This document shows positions 56,615 through 64,000 of a DNA stretch of 64,000 nucleotides, piece by piece. Location of the stretch: contig NZ_CP139145.1 of the NCBI RefSeq assembly GCF_034048115.1, forward strand, positions 3,720,001 to 3,784,000, read 5' to 3'. A program made the translations under genes and the position numbers. A model generated the notes under the pieces. It was given only the letters and a program-made list of their open reading frames with translations. It was not told the origin of the DNA and ran no database searches. The first letter of the stretch is position 1, and every line of letters begins with the position of its first letter. This DNA comes from Pseudarthrobacter sp. IC2-21 (GTDB lineage: Bacteria; Actinomycetota; Actinomycetes; Actinomycetales; Micrococcaceae).

Positions 56615-58561
56615 ATGACTCTCAACACTGAAATCCACACCGGGGTAGGGGTATCCCACCCGCTCGATCCGCTCTCCCGCGAGGAGATCTCCCGGGCAGC
56701 GTCGATCCTGAAGGAGGGCCCCGCCGCCGCTGAGTCGTTCCGCTTCATCAGCATTGAACTGCGCGAACCCGACAAGGAACTGCTCCGCACCGGCGCCCCC
56801 ACCACCCGCGAGGCCGACGCGGTCCTGGTCAACCGGGCCGAGGCCCGCTCCTACGAAGCGATCGTGGACCTCGACTCCGGCATCGTCTCCACCTGGACCC
56901 AGCTGCCCGCCCACATCCACCCCCCGTTCATGCTCGACGAATTCGCCGAAGGCGAAGAGTCCTGCCGGACCAACCCCGAAGTCCAGGCCGCCCTGGCCAA
57001 ACGCGGCATCACCGACATGTCCCTGGTCTGCTTCGAACCCTGGTCCGTAGGCTACTTCGGCGAAGACGACCTGGGCCGGCGCCTCATGCGCGCCCTGGTC
57101 TTCGTCCGCGAAGAAGCCGACGACTCCCCCTACGCCCACCCGATCGAGAACTTCGTCGTCATCGTGGACCTGAACTCCGGGCAGGTCGTCACCGTCAACG
57201 ACGACCAGGCCATCCCCGTGCCCTCCGCGTCCGGGAACTACCTGCCCAAATACGTCGGCGAACCCCGCACCGACCTCAAACCCATCAGCATCACCCAGCC
57301 CGAAGGCGCATCCTTCACCGTCACCGGCAACCACGTCCAGTGGGCCGACTGGTCCTTCCGCGTCGGCTTCACCCCCCGCGAAGGCCTGGTCCTGCACCAG
57401 CTCAAATTCCGCAACAAAGGCGTCGAACGCCCCGTCATCAACCGCGCCTCCCTCTCCGAAATGGTCGTCCCCTACGGCGACACCGCCCCCGTCCAGGCCA
57501 AAAAGAACGCCTTCGACTCCGGCGAATACAACATCGGCAACATGGCCAACTCCCTCACCCTGGGCTGTGACTGCCTCGGCGAAATCAAATACTTCGACGG
57601 GATCACCGCCGACAGCCACGGCAACCCCCTCACCATCGAAAACGCCATCTGCATGCACGAAGAAGACGACTCAATCCTCTGGAAACACTTCGACTTCCGC
57701 GAAGGCACCACCGAAACCCGCCGCTCCCGCAAACTCGTCATCTCCTTCATCGCCACCGTCGCGAACTACGAATACGCCTTCTACTGGCACCTCTTCCTCG
57801 ACGGATCCATCGAATTCCTCGTCAAAGCCACCGGCATCCTCTCCACCGCCGGCCAGAAACCCGGCGAGAACAGCCCCTACGGCCAGAACCTGAACAACGA
57901 CGGACTCTACGCCCCCATCCACCAGCACATGTTCAACGTCCGCATGGACTTCGAAATCGACGGCCCGAAGAACGCCGTCTACGAAGTCGACATGGAAATC
58001 CCCGAACACAACCCCACCCACACCGCCTTCATGGCCGTGGACCGGCTCCTGGAAACCGAACAAGCCGCCATCCGCAAAACCGACACCTCCAAACACCGCT
58101 TCTGGAAAATCGCCAACCGCGACAGCCGCAACATCGTCAACGAACCCGTCGCCTACCGCCTGATCCCCACCGACGGCATCCAACTCGCCGCCGGCGACGA
58201 ATCCTACGTCTCCAAACGCGCACAATTCGCCCGGAACAACCTCTGGGTCACCGCCTACGACCGCACCGAACGCTTCGCCGCCGGCGAATTCCCCAACCAA
58301 GCCACCGGCGAAGACGACGGCCTCCACATCTGGACCAAAGCCGACCGCAACATCGTCGACCAGGACCTCGTCGTCTGGTACACCTTCGGCATGCACCACG
58401 TCGTCCGCCTCGAAGACTGGCCCATCATGCCCCGCCAAAACATCGGCTTCATGCTCGAACCCCACGGCTTCTTCGACCAAAACCCCACCCTCAACCTCCC
58501 CACCAACGAAAACCGCACCACCACCACCACAAGTGAAACCTGCTGCACCACCGACAAGTAA
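56615..58561 (+). CDS. mao: Copper/topaquinone methylamine (primary-amine) oxidase, copy 2
   Basis: The near-identical twin of 1929 with the same AAGGAG start context; ATG 56615 gives 648 aa, the length I recall for Arthrobacter P1 methylamine oxidases. All catalytic features (topaquinone Tyr in NYEY, base Asp in FDSGEY, copper HQH and the HH region) are the same. By eye there are only about seven base changes, of which two change residues (Ser to Thr and Gln to Leu), and the last few codons differ (SETCCTTDK versus ETCCTKD). It follows the demethylase genes, and would take the methylamine they produce. The in-frame extension to 56405 lacks support. Confidence 0.95.
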   Translation: MTLNTEIHTGVGVSHPLDPLSREEISRAASILKEGPAAAESFRFISIELREPDKELLRTGAPTTREADAVLVNRAEARSYEAIVDLDSGIVSTWTQLPAHIHPPFMLDEFAEGEESCRTNPEVQAALAKRGITDMSLVCFEPWSVGYFGEDDLGRRLMRALVFVREEADDSPYAHPIENFVVIVDLNSGQVVTVNDDQAIPVPSASGNYLPKYVGEPRTDLKPISITQPEGASFTVTGNHVQWADWSFRVGFTPREGLVLHQLKFRNKGVERPVINRASLSEMVVPYGDTAPVQAKKNAFDSGEYNIGNMANSLTLGCDCLGEIKYFDGITADSHGNPLTIENAICMHEEDDSILWKHFDFREGTTETRRSRKLVISFIATVANYEYAFYWHLFLDGSIEFLVKATGILSTAGQKPGENSPYGQNLNNDGLYAPIHQHMFNVRMDFEIDGPKNAVYEVDMEIPEHNPTHTAFMAVDRLLETEQAAIRKTDTSKHRFWKIANRDSRNIVNEPVAYRLIPTDGIQLAAGDESYVSKRAQFARNNLWVTAYDRTERFAAGEFPNQATGEDDGLHIWTKADRNIVDQDLVVWYTFGMHHVVRLEDWPIMPRQNIGFMLEPHGFFDQNPTLNLPTNENRTTTTTSETCCTTDK

Positions 58562-58633
58562 AACCTTCACCAGCTTCAGGGAGAGCCCGGAACCACCCAT
58601 GAACTAAAGCTGGAAAGCAACATCCCTCAAACA

Positions 58634-58673
58634 GGCGGTCCCCGGTGCTGAATCCAAAGCGCCGGGGACCGCC
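58634..58673 (+). terminator. Hairpin upstream of the DUF5134-like gene (copy 2)
   Basis: GGCGGTCCCCGG (58634-58645) pairs with 58662-58673. Same kind of stem as at 5612-5648. Confidence 0.6.
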
Positions 58674-58703
58674 TGCACCCAACCCAATTCCTGTAGCGAG
58701 AGT

Positions 58704-59354
58704 GTGATCCGCGTGTTCAATATCCCCGCAATTACCTGGACCCTCACCGCCGTCCTGCTCCTCAGCGGAAGCTACCACGTCCTGCAGGCCACCAGGCCCC
58801 AGCAAGTCACCGATCGGATCAACAACGCCCTCCACGCCCTCATGAATATCCTGATGGCCGCCATGCTCTGGAATCTCGCGCCCTCCACGATGCTGGCCCA
58901 AATCGCCGTACTGAGCGGCGCAGCCCTCTGGTTCGTCATTCAGGCCGTTGCACGGCCTGAATTCAAAGTGCTGTGCGCGGACAACCGAGGCCGGCTGAAA
59001 TGCGTTTACCACAGCGTGAGCATGGGCGGCGCTGCAGTCATGATTGCCATGATGGGTCAGGTCTCAGGTGGCCACGCGCCAGCTCACGCGATGTCAATGC
59101 GGAATGCCCATCACTCCCTGACCGTGACAGCCCCAACAACGGCCGCGGCAACCATAGACCACTCGCCCGGCCTGGTTGTCCTGTTGACCGCGACATTCGG
59201 CGCCGCCGCGGCGGTCTTCATCATTCTGGGAGTCCGTCGCGGCTTAGGGAAATCTTATCGCCGTCGTGCTTCGCGGCTTTCCCTTCGTCCAGGACACGGG
59301 CTGGAGGCACTTGGGGCCGCAACCATGGCCATGATGTTCGCGGCGATGTCATGA
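58704..59354 (+). CDS. DUF5134-like membrane protein (copy 2)
   Basis: A 216-aa paralogue of 5678, GTG start in the same context (GTG-ATC-CGC-GTG). About six hydrophobic segments. It has a shorter His/Met-bearing loop (SGGHAPAHAMSMRNAHHSL) between segments 4 and 5. It is about two-thirds identical to copy 1 by eye, so much more diverged than the oxidase. Its stop overlaps the next small ORF. Confidence 0.7.
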   Translation: MIRVFNIPAITWTLTAVLLLSGSYHVLQATRPQQVTDRINNALHALMNILMAAMLWNLAPSTMLAQIAVLSGAALWFVIQAVARPEFKVLCADNRGRLKCVYHSVSMGGAAVMIAMMGQVSGGHAPAHAMSMRNAHHSLTVTAPTTAAATIDHSPGLVVLLTATFGAAAAVFIILGVRRGLGKSYRRRASRLSLRPGHGLEALGAATMAMMFAAMS

Positions 59355-59509
59355 TGACCCCGGTCATTGATCATTCACCAGGAGCCCATAGTCATTCAGG
59401 CACTCCAGCCGTCGCTGGCGAGGAGCGCTCGATCCTCATAGAACAGATTTGCGACTCAAGCACCGAGGCCGGTGAGTGCTACTTCTGCACCGGACCCGAG
59501 ACTGACTGA
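59351..59509 (+). CDS. Small His/Cys-rich protein, possible metal carrier
   Basis: A 52-aa ORF (ATG 59351 to TGA 59509) overlapping the DUF5134-like stop by 4 nt. The N-terminal half has DHSPGAHSHSGT and the C-terminal half CDSSTEAGECYFC, so it has several His and three Cys in 52 residues. It lies between a DUF5134-like and a YcnI-like gene. Copy 1's locus has no equivalent. Whether it is made is unproven; a metal-binding role is inferred from composition. Confidence 0.5.
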   Translation: MMTPVIDHSPGAHSHSGTPAVAGEERSILIEQICDSSTEAGECYFCTGPETD

Positions 59510-59600
59510 GCGCAGCAGACCCGGGGCCTTCCGTTTACCACCGCGGGAGGCCCCGGCACCAACAAATCGGGCGTTACCTTCACTGAGAAAGGCCTTCACC

Positions 59601-60320
59601 ATGAACTCGTCAACCCTCCGCAGGGCCCGCGCTGCAGCGGTTCTTACTGTTGGCGCCTCTTTTATGGCCCTTGGCACCGCAGTGGCATCCGCTCACGTCA
59701 GTGTGACACCGGATTCCACATCTGCAGATGGTTTCGCTCAACTGACGTTCAAGGTTCCCAATGAGTCCCAAACAGCCAAGACATCCAAACTGACAGTCAC
59801 TCTCCCGGCCGATACGCCCTTCACGTCGGTGTCGGTCCAACCGATGGATGGCTGGACGGTTGAGGTGCTGGACGCAGAACTTGCAGCTCCCATAACTGTC
59901 AAGGGAGCCACCATCACAAAGGCACCGGCCTCGGTCGTGTGGACGGCTGACGAGACACACCAGATATCCCAGAGGCAGTACCAGACTTTTTCCATCTCAG
60001 TAGGCCGGTTGCCACGCGAAGGCACTACATTGCTGCTGCCGGCAGCCCAGACATACTCCGACGGGACCGTGGTCAACTGGAGCGAGGTGACAGTTGCCGG
60101 GCAGGATAAACCGGCGCATCCTGCGCCGTCCTTTATCACCACGCTTCCCCTAGGCGACCACGGGGCTCACGCACCCGCAGATCTGGAGGCCACCTCGTCA
60201 GTATCCCCGGACAGCGGTGCTGCAGCCGCAGGATGGACGGGACTCGGAGCTGGCATCCTGGGCCTCGCCGCAGGCGCGAGCGCACTGGCAAGGACCCGCC
60301 GAGCGGACGCAAAGGGCTAG
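59601..60320 (+). CDS. YcnI-like (DUF1775) exported copper-binding protein
   Basis: A 239-aa protein from ATG 59601 (AAAGG upstream); the longer frame to 59472 is unsupported. An N-terminal signal peptide (to about residue 31) is followed by mature HVSVTPDSTSADGF, so the mature N-terminal residue would be His, the copper-binding arrangement of YcnI. A DUF1775 domain covers residues 32-180, and a C-terminal transmembrane anchor (LGAGILGLAAGASALA) ends it. It binds copper at the cell surface, and may supply copper for the oxidase. Confidence 0.87.
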   Translation: MNSSTLRRARAAAVLTVGASFMALGTAVASAHVSVTPDSTSADGFAQLTFKVPNESQTAKTSKLTVTLPADTPFTSVSVQPMDGWTVEVLDAELAAPITVKGATITKAPASVVWTADETHQISQRQYQTFSISVGRLPREGTTLLLPAAQTYSDGTVVNWSEVTVAGQDKPAHPAPSFITTLPLGDHGAHAPADLEATSSVSPDSGAAAAGWTGLGAGILGLAAGASALARTRRADAKG

Positions 60321-60431
60321 CGCCACAGGCTGGAACGGGTACCTGGCCCGGGCCTTCCTTGGCCAACCCTAAGAGCGTGAATACCCCCGCCTCCCGGATA
60401 GCGGGGCACCCACGGCGTGGACAGCCCGCAC

Positions 60432-61019
60432 TTATACGCCGGCCTTCAACAGGAGGGCGTCAATCATCATAAAGAACTGTGCGCGGTGGTCGATGGCCTT
60501 CGGGTCTGTCATGTACTGAATGGCCGCACCGTCGTAAATCATCAGAAAGATCCGCACCAGGGCGTCGAATTCCAGGCTGCACTCGTCACCGGCGCTCTGC
60601 GCAGCGGAGGAGAAGATATTTCCCAGCTCCACCTCATAGGCCGGATAAATTTTCGCCGCCAAGGGACTTACACCAGCATTGCGTGTCGCCCACAAAATGA
60701 GTTCAATCTCAGAAAGTATGCTTTCCGGCTCTTCCTCCAGCGCGCGCCAGTAGCCTTCAGCGACTTGTTCCACAGCCTTTCGAAGTCCCAAATGGACCGA
60801 AACGCCACTGGAGAAGCGACTCAAGTTTTTAAACCAAGCCTCAGCGGCAGCCTCCATCAGTTCTTCTTTATTGCTGAAACAATAATGCGCCGTTGCCAAT
60901 GGAGCGTTCGCTTCCTTGGCTATCGCCCGAATGGTTACGGACTGGACACCCTCACGACGCATCAGTTTCACTGTCGCTGAAATAAGTTGTTCTTTTCGAT
61001 CTTCCGCGGATACTCTCAT
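60432..61019 (-). CDS. TetR-family regulator
   Basis: A 195-aa regulator with an N-terminal TetR HTH (IRAIAKEANAPLATAHYCFSNKEEL). The C-terminal ligand domain is not assigned. It is convergent with YcnI and divergent from the cupin at 61248, and probably controls the cupin pair. Confidence 0.87.
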   Translation of the reverse strand: MRVSAEDRKEQLISATVKLMRREGVQSVTIRAIAKEANAPLATAHYCFSNKEELMEAAAEAWFKNLSRFSSGVSVHLGLRKAVEQVAEGYWRALEEEPESILSEIELILWATRNAGVSPLAAKIYPAYEVELGNIFSSAAQSAGDECSLEFDALVRIFLMIYDGAAIQYMTDPKAIDHRAQFFMMIDALLLKAGV

Positions 61020-61158
61020 GGCTCACTCTCCAGGGTCCCGTTTCGGCCCGCAGGGACACTTCCTTAACACTATGGGTTGTAAACAGGAAAAAGTTTCAAG
61101 ATCTCCTTCTCGAACGATTGACTTGAACATCCGTCCATGTAAAAGTATTTAGATCACA

Positions 61159-61172
61159 GTGACCTGCATCAC
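61159..61172. promoter_or_regulatory. CRP/GlxR-like box upstream of the cupin pair
   Basis: GTGACCTGCATCAC, perfect GTGA-N6-TCAC; one base from the box at 1626. About 76 nt before the cupin start. Confidence 0.6.
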
Positions 61173-61247
61173 GCAGATGCGATGTCACTAGCTTCATCAA
61201 AGCATGTCGCAATGCAGACTTCCCCGCAGAGGAAACGGTGAAAGACA

Positions 61248-61661
61248 ATGGTCACAACCACCCCCCACCCCACGTCAATGAAGACGACGACGGACACGAT
61301 AGATTTCTGGCCGGCGCAGTCCATGGCCCCCATGAAAGATCACTGGCAGGGCCTGCGCTGCAGGTTCATAAACGCCCTTCCAGTCGGCCCATGGGATGAC
61401 TTCATCCTCTCAGAATGGGAACTGGAGGCCTGCGCCTGGGAGGATTTTCATCCACACAGCGAAACGAACTACGTACTGGAAGGTGAGCTCCACATTGAGA
61501 GCGGCGGGGAGACCGTCGTTCTCAAGCCTGGCGATTCAGCGCGTGTGAATCCCGGACAGATCGGCCGCTACCGGGCACCTGTCTACGCGCGGATGGTCAC
61601 CATTTACGGCCCCAATCCCCAGGGCGCAGAATCGCATTCCTTCCGCTACTACGAAATCTGA
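61248..61661 (+). CDS. Cupin-domain protein
   Basis: A 137-aa cupin with HPHSETNYVLEGELHIESGGE and LKPGDSARVNPG as its two motifs; His residues for a metal are present (HPHSE). It is transcribed divergently from TetR and 118 nt before another cupin. Function unknown. Confidence 0.78.
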   Translation: MVTTTPHPTSMKTTTDTIDFWPAQSMAPMKDHWQGLRCRFINALPVGPWDDFILSEWELEACAWEDFHPHSETNYVLEGELHIESGGETVVLKPGDSARVNPGQIGRYRAPVYARMVTIYGPNPQGAESHSFRYYEI

Positions 61662-61778
61662 GCGCGCTAACCGGACTGCACGTTCGAAGGAATTTTTGCG
61701 CGTGGCGGTTGCCAGCAACGCTGGCACCAACACCTGAACCAGAATACTGGACCGATAGCACCCGTGAAAGGGCAACTA

Positions 61779-62141
61779 ATGACACAAAAGACAGCCTCCA
61801 TCTCAGCGACTCTTATTCGAGACGCGCAGAATATAACGGAACTCGAAAATTGGGGTCCCTGCCCGGAAGCAACCGGAAAGCAGATGAATACTCGTGGGCA
61901 CTACTTGTGGAAAAATGAGGATGGCGCCGAATCCGGCATCTGGGAATGCACGGAAGGTCCCTCTCGCTGGGTTCTTGAAACAAACGAGTTTGTGCACGTA
62001 CTAACAGGATCCATGACCATTACCCCCGACGACGGGGAACCCCAGTTCGTTGGTCCTGGCGACACCGTCTTCATTCCCAGGGGATGGAGTGGCAACTGGG
62101 AACTTCACGAGACGTTGCGCAAGCTTTACGTCATCTTCTGA
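61779..62141 (+). CDS. DUF861-type cupin
   Basis: A 120-aa cupin from ATG 61779 (AAAGG upstream). Core WVLETNEFVHVLTGSMTITP and VFIPRGWSGNWELHETLRK. It resembles the cupin at 28836. Likely co-transcribed with the preceding cupin and ended by the terminator at 62218. Confidence 0.8.
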   Translation: MTQKTASISATLIRDAQNITELENWGPCPEATGKQMNTRGHYLWKNEDGAESGIWECTEGPSRWVLETNEFVHVLTGSMTITPDDGEPQFVGPGDTVFIPRGWSGNWELHETLRKLYVIF

Positions 62142-62217
62142 TAGCCGCAGGATTCGCCCGGATCCGAGCGGGCAGCCCGCCTGCGGGGCTTGTCCTGCCG
62201 GAATAAGCCTTTTCACA

Positions 62218-62256
62218 CCGTACCCAGCGGCCACAGCCGCTGGGTACGGCTTTGTT
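62218..62256 (+). terminator. Rho-independent terminator after the cupin pair
   Basis: A perfect 14-bp stem (62218-62231 with 62236-62249, 4-nt loop) is followed by CTTTGTTT. Confidence 0.9.
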
Positions 62257-62660
62257 TAAAGCCTGCAGCGAGAGAAGCATGATCGTACTTCGCTTAGTTG
62301 TTCCCTTGTCCCGCCCATCAGCGCCACAGTTGCCCGCCGGAAGGCCCCATCGGCACAGGCTGCATCCCCGGCCGCGGCTTCGGCTCCCGGGCGAATAGCC
62401 TGCCGCCTAAGCCCTTGTGGTGGCGTCCGTCCCTGACTCGGCGGACAGGTCAGGCGCCCCGCACTGCAGGTCCGGCGTCCGGCGTTCGGGCTGCGCGTCC
62501 GGCGCCCGGCCGCCGCGGAGGCGGCGAATATGCCTTAACACCGAAACGACCATGGTGGGCGATGAAGCCGCCCACCATGGTCGTCTTAAACCGTACTGCC
62601 ACTCCGTGACGCGGACCGTCGTCGGGCCTTCGTCTTAGGACTTCCCAGTACGGCCTCCGC
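62257..62660. other. Gene-poor spacer between cupin and BCCT genes
   Basis: About 400 nt. It contains GC-rich, low-complexity sequence with GGCGTCCGG-like repeats (about 62455-62530) and one hairpin. ORFs of about 70-100 codons in this stretch are shadows of composition; none has a ribosome site. Confidence 0.6.
62547..62583 (-). terminator. Terminator downstream of the BCCT gene
   Basis: CGACCATGGTGGGCG (62547-62561) pairs perfectly with 62569-62583; on the minus strand it is followed by TTTCGG. It lies 78 nt after the leftward BCCT stop. Confidence 0.75.
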
Positions 62661-64000
62661 CTAGGCGAGGGAGCCCGCTGCCGGCGGGACCGGCGGAGTG
62701 ATGAGCGAAGGGTGGTCATACGCGCTGGAGTATGTCAGAAAGCCCAGGTGGGCCTCGTAGCGTTCCAGGACGTCCTCCATGATCTGTTCGTGCGTCATGC
62801 CCATCAGGTCATAGCCCTCCGACCCGGTCTGTGCAAAGACCTCGATTCGGTAGTAAACGTGACTGTCACGATGGTTGTGCCGGCCGAATTTCGGCACCGG
62901 GGCTTCCACCGCCTCAACTTGATAATGGAAATCGCGGTGGTCGGGAATGGTTACCACCAGAGCATGGCTGGGCACGCCGGTATGTTCGTTCGGGATGGTT
63001 TCCAGGGTTGCTTCATGGCCCTGCTGGATGAACTCCTTGAGGGCGTCTGCCAGCGCCGGTTGCCCGGTGGCTTCCATAAAGGTGGCAGCTTCCTTCTTGG
63101 ACGGGTATGAGCGAATCCGCGCCAGCCGCTGACCCCAGGTGCGCTCTGTCGCATGGCCGCCGTGCACTGCCGTAGAACGCCGACCCTGGATTCGACCCTC
63201 ACGTTCGGCTTTCTCCATCCGCAACGCCTTGGTGAACGAGGCCATCACCAGCCAGGCGATGATCGTTACCGGGAGGGCGAAGATCAGCGTGGCGTGTTCC
63301 ATGGTGCTCACGCCACCAGCGACCAACATTGCGATGGTCAGCACGGCGGTGAGGATGGCCCAGAAGACGCGGAGCCACTTAGCCCCGTCCTGTCCGGGAT
63401 CCTTGATCGTGGAGGAGAAGTTAGACATCATCATGGCGCCGGAGTTGGCGCTGGTGAGATAGAACAGCATGCCGGACAGGGTGCCCAGGCCGATCAGGAA
63501 TGAGGCTCCGGGGAACATCCCCAGCAGGGCGTACCAGCCCTGTTCCGGGCTGTCCACGGCCAATTTCGCGAACTCCATGTTTCCACCCAGGACTTGCGAC
63601 ATCGCGCTGTTGCCGAAGATGCTCACAATCAGGAAGTCGCATAACACCGGGGCGGTAATGGCAGCAATCACGAACTCCCGCAGCGTCCTGCCACGCGAGA
63701 TCCGGGCCAGGAACAGGCCCACGAATGGGCCCCAAGCCAGCCAGAACGCCCAGAAGAACAGCGTCCAGCCGCCCATCCATTCCGAACCGCCCTCCTGGTA
63801 GGCAAGTGTCTGCAGGGTCCGTTCGGGCATCGTGAAGACAAACCGGCCGATATTCTCCACCAAAGAGTTCAACAGGAACGAGGTCTGGCCCGTCACGACG
63901 ATGTACAGCAGCAAGGCCGCGGCGCTCCAGATGTTAAGTTCCGCGACCCAGCGGATCGCTTTGTCGACACCGGATGTGCACGCGGCGATGGTCAGTATGA
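62661..64000 (-). CDS. BCCT-family betaine/choline/carnitine transporter, 5' end beyond window
   Basis: The frame is open from the right edge to a stop at 62661. It includes the tryptophan-rich segment GGWTLFFWAFWLAWGPFVGLF ILARISRGRT typical of BCCT carriers, LTSANSGAMMMSN and a long charged C-terminal cytosolic domain (about 190 residues), typical of osmoregulated BetT-type carriers. It imports a trimethylammonium compound such as choline or glycine betaine. These can be sources of methylated amines, but that link is only by proximity. Confidence 0.87.
   Translation of the reverse strand, partial: ILTIAACTSGVDKAIRWVAELNIWSAAALLLYIVVTGQTSFLLNSLVENIGRFVFTMPERTLQTLAYQEGGSEWMGGWTLFFWAFWLAWGPFVGLFLARISRGRTLREFVIAAITAPVLCDFLIVSIFGNSAMSQVLGGNMEFAKLAVDSPEQGWYALLGMFPGASFLIGLGTLSGMLFYLTSANSGAMMMSNFSSTIKDPGQDGAKWLRVFWAILTAVLTIAMLVAGGVSTMEHATLIFALPVTIIAWLVMASFTKALRMEKAEREGRIQGRRSTAVHGGHATERTWGQRLARIRSYPSKKEAATFMEATGQPALADALKEFIQQGHEATLETIPNEHTGVPSHALVVTIPDHRDFHYQVEAVEAPVPKFGRHNHRDSHVYYRIEVFAQTGSEGYDLMGMTHEQIMEDVLERYEAHLGFLTYSSAYDHPSLITPPVPPAAGSLA

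Noticed and set aside
62298..62609. 103-aa ORF in the spacer before the BCCT gene
   Set aside because: Pro/Arg/Gly-rich, no ribosome site, spans GC-rich repeats and a terminator hairpin.

Overview
The window is a high-GC actinobacterial chromosome segment. Mycothiol-type formaldehyde dehydrogenase, OpcA, an actinobacterial ATP-phosphofructokinase signature and many GTG/TTG starts point to Arthrobacter or a close relative (Paenarthrobacter, Pseudarthrobacter). No rRNA, tRNA, CRISPR array or insertion sequence was seen. The gene content is that of a facultative methylotroph living on methylated amines: two almost identical copper/topaquinone amine oxidases of the Arthrobacter methylamine oxidase type, a heme-dependent dimethylamine demethylase operon, the RuMP enzymes HxlA/HxlB, and the sugar-phosphate enzymes that regenerate ribulose 5-phosphate.

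Layout. 1-8 kb: a truncated APC permease, methylamine oxidase copy 1, an APC permease, a DUF5134-like membrane protein and a CPA2 antiporter. 7.7-11.4 kb: a LysR regulator divergent from a PrpF isomerase and a MatC-like dicarboxylate carrier. 11.5-27.3 kb: a 14-gene leftward operon for a cyclitol (inositol-like) substrate with its own ABC importer and LacI regulator, and a divergent TIM-barrel gene at 27.6 kb. 28.5-49.4 kb: central carbon and formaldehyde genes (gap, pfk, fba, rpiB, rpe, tal, tkt, an FdhF/YdeP oxidoreductase, a mycothiol-dependent formaldehyde dehydrogenase with an MBL hydrolase, opcA, zwf, hxlA, hxlB). 49.6-60.3 kb: GntR plus a soluble Cache-like protein, a second APC permease, cupin, DmmA-like, reductase and heme N-demethylase genes, methylamine oxidase copy 2, a second DUF5134-like protein, a small His/Cys-rich protein and a YcnI-like protein. 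60.4-64 kb: TetR, two cupins, and a BCCT carrier cut by the right edge.

How they fit. Dimethylamine is demethylated to methylamine plus formaldehyde (53.5-56.3 kb). Methylamine is oxidised to formaldehyde, ammonia and H2O2 (1.9 and 56.6 kb). Formaldehyde is fixed on ribulose 5-phosphate by HxlA/HxlB and recycled by pfk/fba/tkt/tal/rpe/rpiB, or oxidised through mycothiol and possibly a formate dehydrogenase. Six GTGA-N6-TCAC (CRP/GlxR-like) boxes sit in front of amine-locus genes. A different, exactly spaced two-block element sits in front of both tkt and hxlB, suggesting two regulatory layers: amine oxidation and formaldehyde assimilation.

All calls come from reading the sequence and recalled family knowledge; no database search was run.
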